Counted from the first letter of the stretch, positions 11,593-23,839 are shown. The stretch: 60,000 bases of DNA from Cryptomeria japonica (GCF_030272615.1 NC_081409.1:619367255-619427254), one strand, 5' to 3'. Made by a program: numbers and translations. The notes: generated by a model from the letters alone, not told the origin.

Positions 11593-12677
11593 TGTTAGGT
11601 CTCGGGAAGGACAACTGAGAGGTAGGGGTAAATCAGTTGTGAACCAGTTGTAAATAAATTGTAATCCAAATGCAAGTTATTCTAATTTAAAATTAATTTC
11701 GGTAAACCAAACTTAAGTCTGGTAAAACAGATTAACAGATATAGCAATACCAATATAACTTAATGTATAAAATATAAAGCGAAACAACATCCACAACACA
11801 TAACAAAAATATTTTTATGTGAAAACCCGGTAAGGGAAAAACCACGGTGGGAAACCTTACCCACAATCAAATGATACTACTGCAGATAGTATGTGTATAC
11901 AAAATGGGTCTACACATGCAGAAAGACCAACTGCCTAGAGCTCACTACTCAATCACAAATTTGGAGTCACATTGACTACACAATTGGATGGTTAAATCCA
12001 ATGATAATGTACTACTCAAAATAGCATCTCCAATGATGGATTCAGTACCAGTTAAGCTCTGAACTTGAGTGTCAAAACACCTTCATAACCTTCCTTCAAC
12101 CTTCAAATAATGTCTTTGTGATTCACACAAGGATCTTCTTAATTTCACTCTTTAATATTCGAACACACTCATCATTATGATCTTCAATAATATCTTACAA
12201 TCATTTATACAAAATCTAAGACCAAATGTATAGGTCGACTCACTAAATATATTACAATTAAATCAATTACTAATAAGTCTTGATGCGATACAATATGTTG
12301 GCTCAGTGCATTTACCAATCAATAAATAATCTCCATAACATGTCATGATGATCTGGAATAGATAATATGTATCGGTCCATAACCTAGACCTATCTGTCAG
12401 TAAAGGCAAATCTGTCAACCCAATTAGACCAATAAGAAAAACACCAAAACCAAACTTCCAATCCATGTCTTCGACATAACCACATGATCTCTAGATGATA
12501 ACAAGTCATCATTGCTACTGGTGAACAATATAACCTACTGGTGAACACATACTAGTGACTATGCATAAGTCACTAACCATATACCGGTGAACATAATGTA
12601 AAACTCCAAGAAGATAAGTGTTGACATCAATGACAAAACCAATACAACACATGACAAAGTCATCCATAATACCAACA
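11593..12677 (-). mobile_element. LTR of tandem B (shared middle LTR)
   Basis: The minus strand begins TGTTGGTATTATGG and ends CCCGAGACCTAACA. It matches 21562-22647 along its length (1085 versus 1086 bp, about nine bases in ten identical in the parts I compared). It holds the block common to all LTRs here (AAAACCxxGTAAGGGAAAAACCACGGTGGGA, 11821-11855) and GTCATTGATGTCAAC near the sense start. Confidence 0.88.
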
Positions 12678-13010
12678 ATCTCCCCCTTTGGCATTGATGG
12701 CAACACTAAATGGAAAAACATCTAAGTGCCAAAAACAGAATGCCAAAAAATAGTAAACCAATCAATCTCCCAAAGATAGATCAATACAAAGTTCTAAAAT
12801 AGAAACAGAAACCAAAATACATATATCCAAAGAGTATGTTTCTCCCCCAATGAATAATGTCTCCCTTAAGAAATAATATTTTTCCATAGATATCTCTCCC
12901 CCTTTGACATCAAATGCCAAAGGAGTTAACAATTCAAAGTTAACATTCAACCAACTACTCCCCCTGAGAAGTATCTCTCCTCCATCAAAGCCGAAAATAG
13001 AATTTTCTAT
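12678..13010 (-). repeat. Multiple polypurine tracts upstream of the B LTR
   Basis: On the minus strand AAAGGGGGAGAT lies immediately before the LTR. Further copies (GGGGGAGA variants near 12844, 12895 and 12960) occur within 300 bases, two of them preceded by CATCAATGCC or CATTTGATGTC. Multi-PPT regions are known from Sirevirus-type copia elements. Confidence 0.75.
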
Positions 13011-15489
13011 TTAGTCCCTGTCGGTTTGATGCCAATCTTCAACATCTAAGGCTCTGTTGGTGAAGAAATTACCATAAGCTGCTCTTTGAGATATTCAAAA
13101 GTTTCCTTACACAAAGGCTTTGTAAAGATATCTACAATTTTCTCTTTAGTATTCACATAAACCAATTTCACTTCATTTGTTTCAACATTCTCTTTCAAAA
13201 AATTATACTTAACAGAAATATGATTTATCTTAGACTGAAATACTAGATTCTTTGATATGCCAATTGCTGTTGAATTATCACAATAAATTATTATTGGTTC
13301 TTTGTATTTTACCTTTATATCCTTCAACATTTGCTTGATCCATAATACCTGAGTACAATTAGTTGCTACTGCAACATATTCTGATTCTGCTATTGATAAT
13401 GATGTACAAGTTTATTTCTTACTTATCCATGAAATCAATCTGCTACCAAGAAAGAATGCACCACCAGTGGTACTCTTTCTGTCATCTATATCTCGTTCCC
13501 AATTTGCATCAGTGTATGAACATAAATCAAAATTTTCATCTTTAGGATACCATAAACCAAGATTTGTTGTTCCTTGTAGGTACTAGAAAATCCTTTTAAC
13601 TACCGAATCATGATTTTCTTTAGGATTTCTTTGAAATCCTGAAACAATACATACTGCATTCATTATATCGGGTCTTTTTTGTGTCAAATATAGTAAACCT
13701 CCAATCATAGATTTGTACCTTATCGGACTAAAAGGATTAGAATCATCCTTCAATGTCAATTTATCAGTTGTAGTCATAGGAGTACTTATTGGTTTGGAAT
13801 TCTCCATAGAAAATTTCTTCAAAAGTTCCTTCAAGTACTTAGTTTGACATATGAATATACCTTTATCTGTTTGTGAAATCTGCAAACCTAAAAATAATTA
13901 TATCTCTCTAATCATAAACATTTCAAATTCATTTTGCATCTGATTAGCAAAGTCCTCACACAATCCATCTTCGCCTCCAAAAATGATATCATCTACAAAG
14001 ACTTCAATAACCAAAATATCATCATTGGTAACTTTGTAATACAAATTGTTGTCAGCATTACCTTTTGTGTAACCAAGCTTCAAAAGATATTTATCCAATT
14101 TAGCATACCAAGCTTGGGGAGCTTGCTTCAATCCATATAAAGCTTTCCTTAACCTGCAAACAATATCCTTATTATCTATCAAAGAGAATCCATCTTGATG
14201 TTCAATGTAAACTTCCTCTTCAAGATCTCCATTTAGAAATGCACATTTAACATCCATTTGATAAACTTTATAGTTCTTATGAGCTGCAAATGTAAGAAAT
14301 AGTCTAACTGCCTCAATTCTGGCTACCGGTGCAAAGGTTTCATTATAATAAATTCCTTCTTTCTTTGAATAACCTTTACAAACTAATCTTGTTTTGTTTC
14401 TGATTACTTCTCCATCTTCATTAAGTTTATTCCTATATACCCATTTAGTTCCAATTATACTTTTGTCTTTAGGCCGGAGAACCAATATCCAAGTATTATT
14501 CTATTCAATTTGTTCTAATTCATCTTCCATTTCTTTTATCCAATGTTCATCCTTACATGCTTCAATAACATATGCTAGTTCAATTTGAGAAATTAAACAC
14601 ATCTCTTCATTTTCCAGTCTTCCTCTAGTCATAACACCTTGATTCTTGTTTCCAATTATCTGATTCTCTGAATGATTCAATCTTACATACCTTGGTTTGT
14701 TCTGATTAACATTCACAGGTTGATGTTTCAGTCATTGTTGAGTTTTCTGATGTTGCTGGTGTGATTGGATCTTCATTTTGTATTGGTGCAATCTATGTTG
14801 GCTGATCTATGATCATTTCAACTATCAGTTCAATAGATCTTGAATCTCCTCTAAAGTGTTCATCTATCTTCACATTAGTAATCTCAATGATTTTCTATAA
14901 CCTTTTATTGTAACATCTATATGCCTTGCTTTTAGATGAATAACCAAGAAATATTCTTTCATCACTTTTAGAATCAAATTTTCCAATATACTCATCTCTT
15001 CTAATATAACATTTGCTTCCAAATATTCCAAAGTACTTAAGTGTAGGAATATGACCAAACCATAGTTTGTAAGGGGTCTTACCAGTTTCACTTTTGATGT
15101 GAACTCTGTTGAAAGTATAAACCGTTGTATTCACTGCTTCTCTCCAGTACACATGAGGTAGATTTGCTTCCATTAACATAGTTCTTGTTGCATCCAAAAT
15201 AGTTTTGTTCTTCCTTTCCACAACTCCACTCTGATGGGGTTCCCATAGTGCTGATAGTTGTCTTTTGATTCCATTCACTTCACATAATGCATTAAAGTCT
15301 CTAGATGTAAATTCTTCTCCTTGATCTGATCTTAAACATTTGATTTTCTTGCCAGTTTCATTCTCTACCATTTCCTTGAATATCCCGAATCTTCCAAAAT
15401 CTTTTGATTTCTCCTTGAGAAAAGTAACCTAACACATTCTAGAATAATCATCAATTATTAGCATAAAGTATCTATCACCTTGTAGACTT
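13011..15489 (-). pseudogene. B pol, RNase H - RT - integrase C-terminal half
   Basis: The minus strand, in its order, holds: the integrase end (SDQGEEFTSRDFNALCEVNG, then VVERKNKTILDATRTMLMEA, 14895-15371), linker (NKPRYVRLNHSENQIIGNKN), RT from about 14485 (KSIIGTKWVYRNKLNEDGEV, MDVKCAFLNGDLEEEVYIEH, catalytic EVFVDDIIFGG), RT end (ISTPMTTTDKL, YKSMIGGLLYLTQKRPDIMN at 13583-13885) and RNase H (IIYCDNSTAIGISKNLVF, EKIVDIFTKPLCKETFEYL, 13046-13330). The RT active site FVDD is intact. One frame shift lies near 14870 and a few stops in RNase H (13380-13570). The integrase is cut at 15489 by the 4.3-kb unit; the other half is at 19788. Confidence 0.88.
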
Positions 15490-17100
15490 TGTTGGGAGTA
15501 TTTAAAACTGAGTCAAGTTTATAGGCCCATTTCAAAAAATTTCCCTGCATTTCCAAATGATTAAAATAAGTCAGTTTGAATGGCCTAGTTAGCAAGGGGG
15601 TAAAATGGAGTGGGTTGATTTTCAGAGGGTAAGGCTCGGGATTCATGTCCCACACCTTTCATTTGGCCTATTCAGTGATGTGCAACTTTCAGAATTCAGT
15701 TTGGAGAAGTTTATGAGGTACTCAGTTTGAGGGGTGAGCTGGAAGTGCATTTTAGGCACAAATGCAGATTTTATTGAGTAGCCTACTTTGAGAAATTACA
15801 TCTTTTGCCCTGTTGATTGTCATGGATAAATTCAAAATTGATTCAATTCTATGCAAAAATGTGAGTCAACCTGCAAAATTTCAGGTCTTGACGAATCCAT
15901 TTGCTCAGTTTTCATAGCCAATTCCATTTGAAGTTTGTGTGTGTTGGCGAGTCACTGTTTCGACAGCTAGTCGAAGCCCTGTTTCGCATAAGTGTAAAAG
16001 TTGCCTCAGTAAGCGTCATGCCATAATGTTTGTTTTGAGCTGATTTTGGTATAAATTATGAGCTACGTTTCAAATTTCAAGGCTCTACCAATCCGTTTGA
16101 TCAGTTTTCAAAAGAGCTCATTTTGCCATCAAATTCGGTTATCCGCACTCCAGTGTTATATCAGTTAATGTAGCCATTTTGGTGAGCGCACCGTTTGCAT
16201 CCTGTCAGTCTGGTGATTGAACTGAGAATTCAAAGATTTAATATGTACTTTAAGGTACCTATATTTCAAATTTGAGGACCCACGGAGGTCGTTTGATATT
16301 TTTGAGAAAGGCATCATGTGTTGCCAGAACATTGACTTCATCAGGTCCGCAGTGTCGACAAAGCCAGTTGGCCATTTTTGGAAATTAATATCTCTTCGCT
16401 CAGGACTCATCTTGAGAAACTATTTGGTAGATGTCATCCTTGTATATCAAAGTACATGCCTGTCAGATGGTGAGCTCCAGAAAGGTGTTTTGACAGGTTT
16501 GAAAATTACATCTTCGCGATTAAATGTGAAAATTGTGGCGTAATTGCCTGAAAGTTGCAAATTTCAGTCGGATGATCCGAAAATGATGCCGATCATTTCC
16601 AGAGGAATGTTTGAGGTCCATGAAGTATTTCAGAAGTCAGTTGTTTGAAAATGAAATTTTTTTTAGTCGGACCCACTTTGGGGCCCGACCTGGCTCGACT
16701 GCAATTCGCCAGTGGGATGGTGAGAGGTGACTCATGTTTATTTGTCGTTAATGGATTGATGGTGTATGCCTTGCATACTAGTTTTAAACCTCAAACATTT
16801 TAGAGAGATATCTCCACCAATGTTTTATATATTGAAAAATGGAAGACAACGACTATTGGAGCATATTTAAAAAAAAAAAATTCAAAGCAATGCAATCAGT
16901 ATGTGTATCTTCATGCTAAATCCTCCCTGTGGCTGCTGGTTAAAGCATATTGTAATTGGAGCTCCCTTGCTGGATTCCTCTCATGTGATGATTGGTGAGA
17001 CTTTAAAAAAAAACTCCAAATTAACCAAGATGAGAGAGGGAAAATCAATGGTTGGGCACTGAAGTTACCAGCAGGCATAGACATTTCTTTTTAAATGTAG

Positions 17101-17304
17101 CATCTTCCTCTCCCATGTGAAGGCTTTAGGTCAAATGAATGGCAAATTCATGTTGTCAAGTTAAAATTGAATCTCCAGGCCAATGTTCCTTCCTCCATGA
17201 AGTGTTGCAGCATCTTCCTCTCCCATGTGAAGGCTTCAGGTCAAATGAATGGCAAATGCATGTTGTCAAGTTAAAATTGAATCTCCAGGCCAATGTTCCT
17301 TCCT
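17101..17304. repeat. Tandem duplication, period 110 bp
   Basis: Copies 17101-17194 and 17211-17304 differ at two or three bases only. Both start CATCTTCCTCTCCCATGTGA. Confidence 0.9.
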
Positions 17305-18140
17305 CAACCAAATCTACATAAACTTTCAAGCAAATCAATCTCAACCAAATCTCCCTCCTCCCACATGGTAGCAGCCAGCACATAAAGTCAAAAAACCAAG
17401 TGAATGCAAAATGGAGTTTGGAGTGCAGCAAAATAGACCTCCAGGAAAATGTGGTTAATGAAATACTGCAGAAGATGCAAAGTAAATTCTAGTTAACCTC
17501 CTCCCTCACGTGGCTGTTTGGAGGCTATGTTAAAATACAAAAAAATGCAATGGCAGATGATATATGGCGTTGAACAATAGAAGAAGATTGGCAAGGTAAG
17601 TGAATGCCAATTAAAACCCATATTCCTCATGTGCCTTTGCTAGCAATTCTCCCTATGTGTGGCGAGAAGGATTGGGTAAAGTTTGGAAGAAGTTTCTTAA
17701 AGAAAGCAACATAAGTCTTAGGCAAATGCAAACATAAATAAATCCCTCTCTCCACGTGGAAACAATGTCTGGTGGACAGCATTGAAGCCTCAAAGAAGAT
17801 GCAAGCAGCAGTTTGGCAGCCTCTGTGTGGAGTTTATAGACTGCAGAAGACCTCAGTTCCTCTCACATGGCATTTTAAGAGCATTAAAATTCAACAGCAA
17901 ATTGCCAATGGCAAAGTAAAAACCAAACTTATGCCTCCCTATCCTCCCTTGCAGCATGGCGTGGTTGGAAAGACCACCGATTTCCAAGAAATTAAAAAAA
18001 ATCGCCATGAAAACACTCAGAGAAAGCTTAAAATTGATGCTCCAGGCTTAATCACAATATCCCACATTGGCTGGGAAGTGGTATTTTTTAATCTTTATAA
18101 GCAAAAACACACTGTAGTAATATGTCTAAGCCATAAAGGC

Positions 18141-18610
18141 TTTTGACGGATGGTGCCCGATGGCACCCAAGGTGGACCCATGCGTGAGCATGGATCTCGA
18201 GGTGATGAAGGAGTTGACTAGATGGCGAATAGGTGGACCCCACGTAGGCATGCTTCCCGAGGCAGGCAGGCAAAATTTTGCAGAGGAAGGCTGGCTTAAT
18301 CGGTGAGCAAGTTCGAGATAGATCAACGGTGTGCACTATTTCACGAAAGGAAGATGCACGCGAGTTACACCCTACGATATAGCAAAAGTGAATGAGAGTC
18401 ATCCACGTGTCGTGATAGATGGTCATGGCAGTCCAGTGGCGATGACATGGCAATGAAGTGGCGTACAAGCAAGCAGCCCAGTGGCAGTGACGTGACCGAC
18501 AGGTGGCAAAGGATGAGGTGTCGTCCCAGGTGGCGTCCGGTCAACCCCATCGACCAATCAGAGGCTGCCACGTGGCAAGGCGTCAGAGCACAAATGGAGG
18601 CAAAAATCAA
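18141..18610 (+). promoter_or_regulatory. Putative U3-like promoter/enhancer zone with CACGTG boxes
   Basis: This zone is GC-richer than its surroundings. It holds CACGTG at 18404-18409 and 18569-18574 (another at 17753-17758), several further ACGT cores and a CCAAT at 18554-18558, and is followed by AT-rich TATA-like sequence from 18630. G-boxes bind plant bZIP/bHLH factors in general; activity here is inferred. Confidence 0.35.
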
Positions 18611-19787
18611 AATTAAAATGAATAAATGATATAGTTCTGACTATATTAAAATTCGAAATATTTAAATGACTGAGCACAAATGGGAATTAATTCGCTCAGG
18701 GTTTAAATTTTGGCCAAAATATAAAGTATTATATATCGCCGGAAAGCTCTCAAAGTGAGGAATTTGATTATGAGGTTAATTTTGACAAATGTGGGATATT
18801 TTGGAGGCAGTTTCCATGGGAACAAAATTCAGTTAGAGAGGAGACACTTGGCAATTCAGTTGCAGATTTGATTTGGTTCCCTCTCCCTTTTTATTCCCAA
18901 TTCTTCTCAGTTGTAAGGGTTCCAGAAATTTAGAAAATGCTCCAAATTTGATGGCTTCCATTTTTTGAAGATCTTGACCCAAGTTTGTAAATGCTTCTGT
19001 TTGGTTTCAGGGTATAGAGATTGCAGTGCACTGTTGTAAATATGGTTTTAATTGCAGGTCTTACTTATGTCAGGCATGAGTAATTTCCCACAAGATTGTC
19101 TCTGTGATATGTTTTTTCATTATTATGAATTCAATCCTCAAGGAGGATGAAATTTGTCATCTCAAGGAGATTGTATGATTGTTTGTAGGCATTCTTCAAT
19201 GAAGAGTTTAAATTCTATAGTCAGTCATAAATAATGAAATATGTATCCAGATCTGATGAATTTGTGAATGAATCAAATAGTGCATTAATATAAGGTATTG
19301 ATGCATGAATATCTTGTTTAAGGAAAACAAACTTGCATCTATGATTCATATTTGTAGTTCTGTGAGTGACTCTGCTGCCCAATGAACAAGGCACTAGTCT
19401 TTGATAGATTTGGGAATGGTCTCAGATATACATTTTAAAAGACAAATCTATTTCCCTTTATGTTTAGGGGTTAATGTTTTATCCTTCCAAAGCTCTATTT
19501 CACCTATTATTTGTATAAGATCCAGCCCATCTGTACATGTTACCTAATTTGGTGAGCTTGTGGAATTGTTTGTCTACTCATTGTTGATGCAGTCTTATGT
19601 TTGTGATTGTTGTATTCAATGCATCAAAAGGGTGTCCCCCCCTAGGTCTAGCAGAACCTGAAGTGCAGGAGGATCATTAGGATCCTATGTTATGTTGTCC
19701 CAGCCCTGAAGCGTTTCATTGATTGAAATTGGCTATCTCATAGATAGATTTACAGGTGTCTTGGGTTATCACTTTTGGTGAACAACA

Positions 19788-20470
19788 AACTTCTTGCTCT
19801 TGTTGGACCACATAAATCAATATGAATTAAATCAAGAATATTATTAGATTTCTCAGTAATGCTCTTAAATGTTGTTCTAAATTGCTTTCCCATTTGACAT
19901 TCCTTACATACCAGATTATGAGGTTTCACAATCTTAGGTAAATCTCTTACTTCCTTAGTTGAATTGATCTTTACAATACAATCAAAATTCACATGACAAA
20001 GTCTTTTATTGCATAACCAACTTTCATCAATGTGTGCAATTAAACATGTCTTATCACTGGTATTCGAGTGAAACATATTACCTTTAGTCTAATTACCGGT
20101 TGCAATCTCCAATCTAGTTCTGTTTATGATTTTGCATTTTCCATTCTTGAACTGTAACTAAAATCCTTTTTCAACCAACTGACCAACACTCAAAATATTA
20201 TGCTTTAAACCTTCTACATAATAAACATTGACAGTATTATGCTTACCATCCAAAAATATATAGTGCCTTTTCCTTTATTTGACAAGCTTTATCATCTCCA
20301 AACCTTACTAGACCTCCATTAATTTCTTGATAAAAGAATTTTCTTTTATCACTAGTCACATGATGCAAGCACCCATTATCTATAATTCATTCACCCTTTT
20401 CTTCAATTTTTTTGCCAATGCCCGCTCTACCAGTTTAACAATAGGTGTCGATTGATATTCCTTTATTGCA
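19788..20470 (-). pseudogene. B pol, protease and integrase N-terminal half
   Basis: The minus strand holds the integrase zinc domain with SWLCNKRLCHVNFDCIVKI (first His lost: W-H-K has become CNK), the CKECQMGKQ cysteines, and the start of the catalytic core, LIHIDLCGPTRARSL, with its first Asp kept (19793-20076). Upstream (about 20100-20440) is a decayed protease in which the active-site triad reads D-N-G instead of D-S-G (near 20385), with a stop just before it. The reading breaks at 19793 where the 4.3-kb unit starts and resumes at 15489. Confidence 0.8.
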
Positions 20471-20577
20471 ACAAAAGCCCATCCACTATCTACTGGATCT
20501 TCATCTTAATCATCTGTAACACCTTCATTTGCATAGTAACATGACTTATCTCTATTTTTCTTGAATCTATATCTCTG

Positions 20578-21504
20578 CTATTCAGGGTTAGGCCTATATG
20601 ATCTTTTTGCTTCCTCCCTTAGTCTTGCATGTCTATCAGGACATCTAGATGCTATATAACCAACTTTATTGCAATTAAAACATTTGAAAGGGGCTTTACC
20701 TTCATACTTACTTCTTGTTGGACCTTGAGGCATCTTCCTTGCAAATAGTGCTTCAAGTTCTTCAAGTTCTTCATTTTCTCTCTTCATATCTTCAAGTTCT
20801 TTTGCACAAAGTGCTTTCCAGTCAGTTTTATTAGATGATGATGTTGATGATGATGATGCTTTGAAGGCTAAATAAGTCTTTCTAGCAACAATAAGACCAA
20901 ATTCCTCAAGCTCAAATGCTGAAAGTTTTTCAACCAAAGTATCTCTAGAAACTGATGTATTAGGCATTGTTCTCATTTCATTAATAAGTGTCACTTTCAT
21001 TTTGTAATCCGGTGGCAAATCTCTTAAAACTTTAGATACAATTTCATCTTCACTCAAGCATCCTCCAAAACATTGTATTCCTAAAAAAATTTCATTAACT
21101 CTTTCCATAAATGCAGAACTTCTTTCATCTTCTTCCATTTTTAAGTTTTCCTACCTGAGTCGGTAACATTCTAATTTTGTAATTTTGGTTGTGGTATCTC
21201 CTTCATTCAGTGTCTCCAGTTTATCCCAAATAGCTTTAGCAATAGATCGGTCTGATAATCCCATGATTTTTTGATCTGATAATGCACTCAAAAGTACTTC
21301 TCTTGCTTTGCAATCATTGTCCATGTCCTTAGCCAATGTTGGTGGATGAGGTTGATTCAGAGCAGGAGCAACATAGCTATTCTTTGTAACATCCCATGTC
21401 TATCTTCTAATGCAGTTTAGATGTGTTTCCATTCTGATCTTCTATATACCATAGTTAGTTCCATCAAGCTTCGAACTATCCTTCCTAAAAATATTTGTTG
21501 TCAC
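20578..21504 (-). pseudogene. B gag with zinc knuckle
   Basis: The minus strand carries the copia Gag: KLDGTNYGI near 21470, DQKIMGLSDRSIAKAIWDKL (21151-21336), MEEDERSSAFMERVNEIFLG, VLRDLPPDYKMKVTLINEM, a Glu-rich coiled stretch KELEDMKRENEELEELEALF, and the CCHC knuckle CFNCNKVGYIASRC with a Tyr in the His position. The expected start codon is GTG at 21502-21504, so the ATG looks lost. There are stops and one frame break in the first 120 codons. It is a close relative of the gag at 50677. Confidence 0.85.
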
Positions 21505-21547
21505 AGGATCTCCTCAAGTTGTTAGGCTTCTGCGAAAAGAGGACTAA

Positions 21548-21559
21548 GCTCTGATACCA
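21548..21559 (-). other. Primer binding site of B
   Basis: The minus strand reads TGGTATCAGAGC, two bases from the LTR edge at 21562. Confidence 0.88.
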
Positions 21560-21561
21560 AT

Positions 21562-22647
21562 TGTTAGGTCTCGGGAAGGACAACTCAGAGGGGGGGTGAA
21601 TTAGTTGTGAACTAGTTGTAAATAAATTGTAATCCAAATGCAAGTTATTCCAATTTAAACTTAATGTCAGTAAATTAAACTTAAGTGTCGGTAAAAAAAA
21701 TTAACAGATATATCAATACTGGTATAACTTAATGTATAAAACATAAAGAGAAACAACATCCACAACACATAACACAAAAATTTTGATGTGGAAACCTAGA
21801 AATAGAAAAACCACTATGGGAAACCTTACCCACAATCAGATGATACTAATGCAGATAGTATGTGTATACAAAATGGGGTTTGCACATGCAAAAAGGCCAA
21901 CTGCCTAGAACTCACTGCTCAATCACAAATTTGGAGTCACACTGACTACACAATTGGATGGTTAGATCCAATGATAATGTACTACTCAAAATAGCATCTC
22001 CAATGTTGGATTCAATACTGGTTAAGCTCTGAACATGAGTGTCAAAACACCTTCATAACCTTCCTTCAACCTTCAAATAATGTCTTTGTGATTCGCACAA
22101 GGATCTACTTAATTTCACTCTTCAATATTCAAATACACTCATCATTATGATCTTCAATAATATCTTACAATCATTTATACAAAACCTAAGACCAAATGTA
22201 TAGGTCGGCTCACTAAAGATATTACAATTAAATCAACTACAGATAAGTCTTGATTCAATAAAACATGTTGGCTCAATGCATTTGCCAATCAATAAACAAT
22301 CTTCATAGCATGTCATGTTGATCTAGAATAGATAATATGTACCGGTCCATAACCTAGACCTATTTGTCGGTAAAGGAAAATATGTCAACCCAATTAAACC
22401 AATAAGAAAAACACCAAAACCAAACTTCTAATCCATGTCTTTGACATAACCACATGATCTCTAGATGATAACAAGTCATCATTACTATCGGTGAACAATA
22501 TAACCTATTGGTGAACACATACCAGTGATTGTGCATAAGTCACTAACCATGTACTGATGAACATAATGTAAACCTCCAAGAAGACAAGCATTGACATCAA
22601 TGACAAAACCAATGAAACACATGACAAATTCATCCATAATACCAATA
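21562..22647 (-). mobile_element. 5' LTR of B
   Basis: Partner of 11593-12677. On the plus strand it begins TGTTAGGTCTCGGGAAGGAC and ends CATAATACCAATA, with the terminal CA changed to TA. The flanking sequence GGATAACTAG resumes element A. Confidence 0.88.
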
Positions 22648-23839
22648 GGATAACTAGTCTGGTGTTAGGGAGAGTGAATGAAGTAATAAAGGAAACTCAA
22701 AACATATGGATTAATTTTTTTGGAGAACATGGAGGATTCTTTACTTCAGTAGAAACCAAGACATCTATTGTAGATACCCCAGTTGAAGGAAAAGGAGAGG
22801 GGATTATGTGCACTTCACCCTCAGCTTTGAAAAATATCAAGATGGTGGAAATTGAGCCACTGGTAAATACAGATGTATAGACAAATACTAAGATATCAGT
22901 TAATACTGAGAATGAACAAGCTAACATTGTATAGGATACTAACATTGAGGACGATTATCCTCCGGATACAAATGTATAGGTTAAGGATATTGGTCCTGTA
23001 GAGGAACGAGAAGTTACACAGACAACACCAAGTGGTGAAGCCACCGGTGCAAGTGAGGCAGTAATAAAGGATAAATTATCAGAGGACAAAATAGGGGAAT
23101 CGGACATGGTACTAGCTATTTCCCATAATTATTGTCAATTGACACTTCTCAGGTAGAAAAGAAAACCATCACAGAGATGAGTCCCACTAAACTGACGATG
23201 ATTGTTGCTCAAAACCTGAAGAAGGAGGGAACCACAGACAAGGGGATTATAGATCAATCAGTCACTATTCTACATAGATTGGTCCTGGAGTGTAAGATTA
23301 AAAAAGAAGGGAGCCCTTCTGACAAGATTAAGGTAATCACTGAGCACATATCAAAACATTTTCAATCCTTACAACAAATCTCTAACTGGCAAGCACTAGA
23401 AAGATTTACTCAGGCTAAGAGAGCCACTTTTGATCAAGTAATTGAGATAGAGAAGAAAAATATTGAGGAGAAGCTAATCCTAATAGAAAATTCTTTGAAA
23501 CAATGTACAAATATATATAGGGTATGTTGCAATACTGAAATACTTACAACAAATGTAGATGAAAATATAAAAGAGATTTAAGAGAAAATTGCAAGTATTG
23601 CTAACTCTTTTGATTAATTAATTTCATTGACAACATCAATTGATGGTCAAATTTTGATTTTGGAGAACCAAATTTATGCTCTTGAAAAGGAAAGAGACAA
23701 AATAATTCAAAGAGCCAGAAGTCTGAGAGGTTTGGTGATTCTACAATTGGATTCACTTTGTGTACACAAGAAAGAATGCATGGATATGGTGGGAAAGCCC
23801 ACACTGGCAATGAGAAAGAATATTTTTCACATTTATTGA
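22648..23839 (+). pseudogene. Element A accessory protein, C-terminal part
   Basis: It resumes the gene cut at 10896. The first segment (to about 23120) reads VNEVIKETQNIWINFFGEHG and an acidic Thr/Glu-rich stretch with TAG stops near 22878, 22933 and 22978. After a frameshift near 23120, a second frame runs to 23836 with two stops. It is Lys/Glu/Ile-rich with coiled-coil character (VIEIEKKNIEEKLILIENSL; ILENQIYALEKERDKIIQ). No enzymatic motif is seen. The pattern of N-terminal block, acidic linker and helical end matches the other accessory genes in the window. Confidence 0.5.

Larger units (their letters stand above)
15490..19787 (+). mobile_element. 4.3-kb TG...CA unit without coding capacity or LTR pair
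   Basis: It starts TGTTGGGAGTATTT and ends GGTGAACAACA. The flanks are GACTT (15485-15489) and AACTT (19788-19792), a 5-bp duplication with one change. Removing it rejoins the integrase reading RSLQGDRYFML. No long frame with known motifs occurs, and I find no repeat of its start near its end, so it is either one very long solo LTR or a single-unit element. Inside are a 110-bp tandem repeat, a GC-richer zone with CACGTG boxes (18140-18610), TATA-like stretches near 18650 and 18730, and a tail (19366-19398) resembling the tail of unit G. Segments near 18216-18365 resemble G's repeat modules (46142-46245). Strand is set by that resemblance. Confidence 0.7.
10897..22647 (-). mobile_element. Copia tandem B (two elements sharing an LTR), reverse
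   Basis: From right to left (its sense): 5' LTR 21562-22647, primer site, gag, protease, integrase (split by a 4.3-kb insertion), RT, RNase H, polypurine tracts, LTR 11593-12677, then a second primer site and a second gag copy that stops at about 10897. The middle LTR therefore acts as 3' LTR of one copy and 5' LTR of another. It lies inside element A's accessory gene. The right end reads ACCAATA where CCAACA is expected. I find no target duplication, because the left end is truncated. Confidence 0.75.

Noticed and set aside
13363-13545. Plus-strand frames opposite B's RNase H and RT (also 13934-14140, 14394-14588)
   Set aside because: They are antisense shadows of the minus-strand pol, whose RT and RNase H motifs are clear.
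18088-18629. Overlapping frames on both strands in the GC-richer part of the 4.3-kb unit
   Set aside because: Open because of local base composition. No known motif, His/Cys-rich text differs in every frame, and G-box-like repeats explain the composition better.
15490-19787. A host gene promoter and gene
   Set aside because: CACGTG, CCAAT and TATA-like motifs are present, but the whole stretch is bounded by TG/CA and a 5-bp duplication inside an integrase gene, and has no long frame.
10880-22660. A target-site duplication for copia tandem B
   Set aside because: The right flank GGATA has no partner at the left edge. The left element is truncated, so none is expected.
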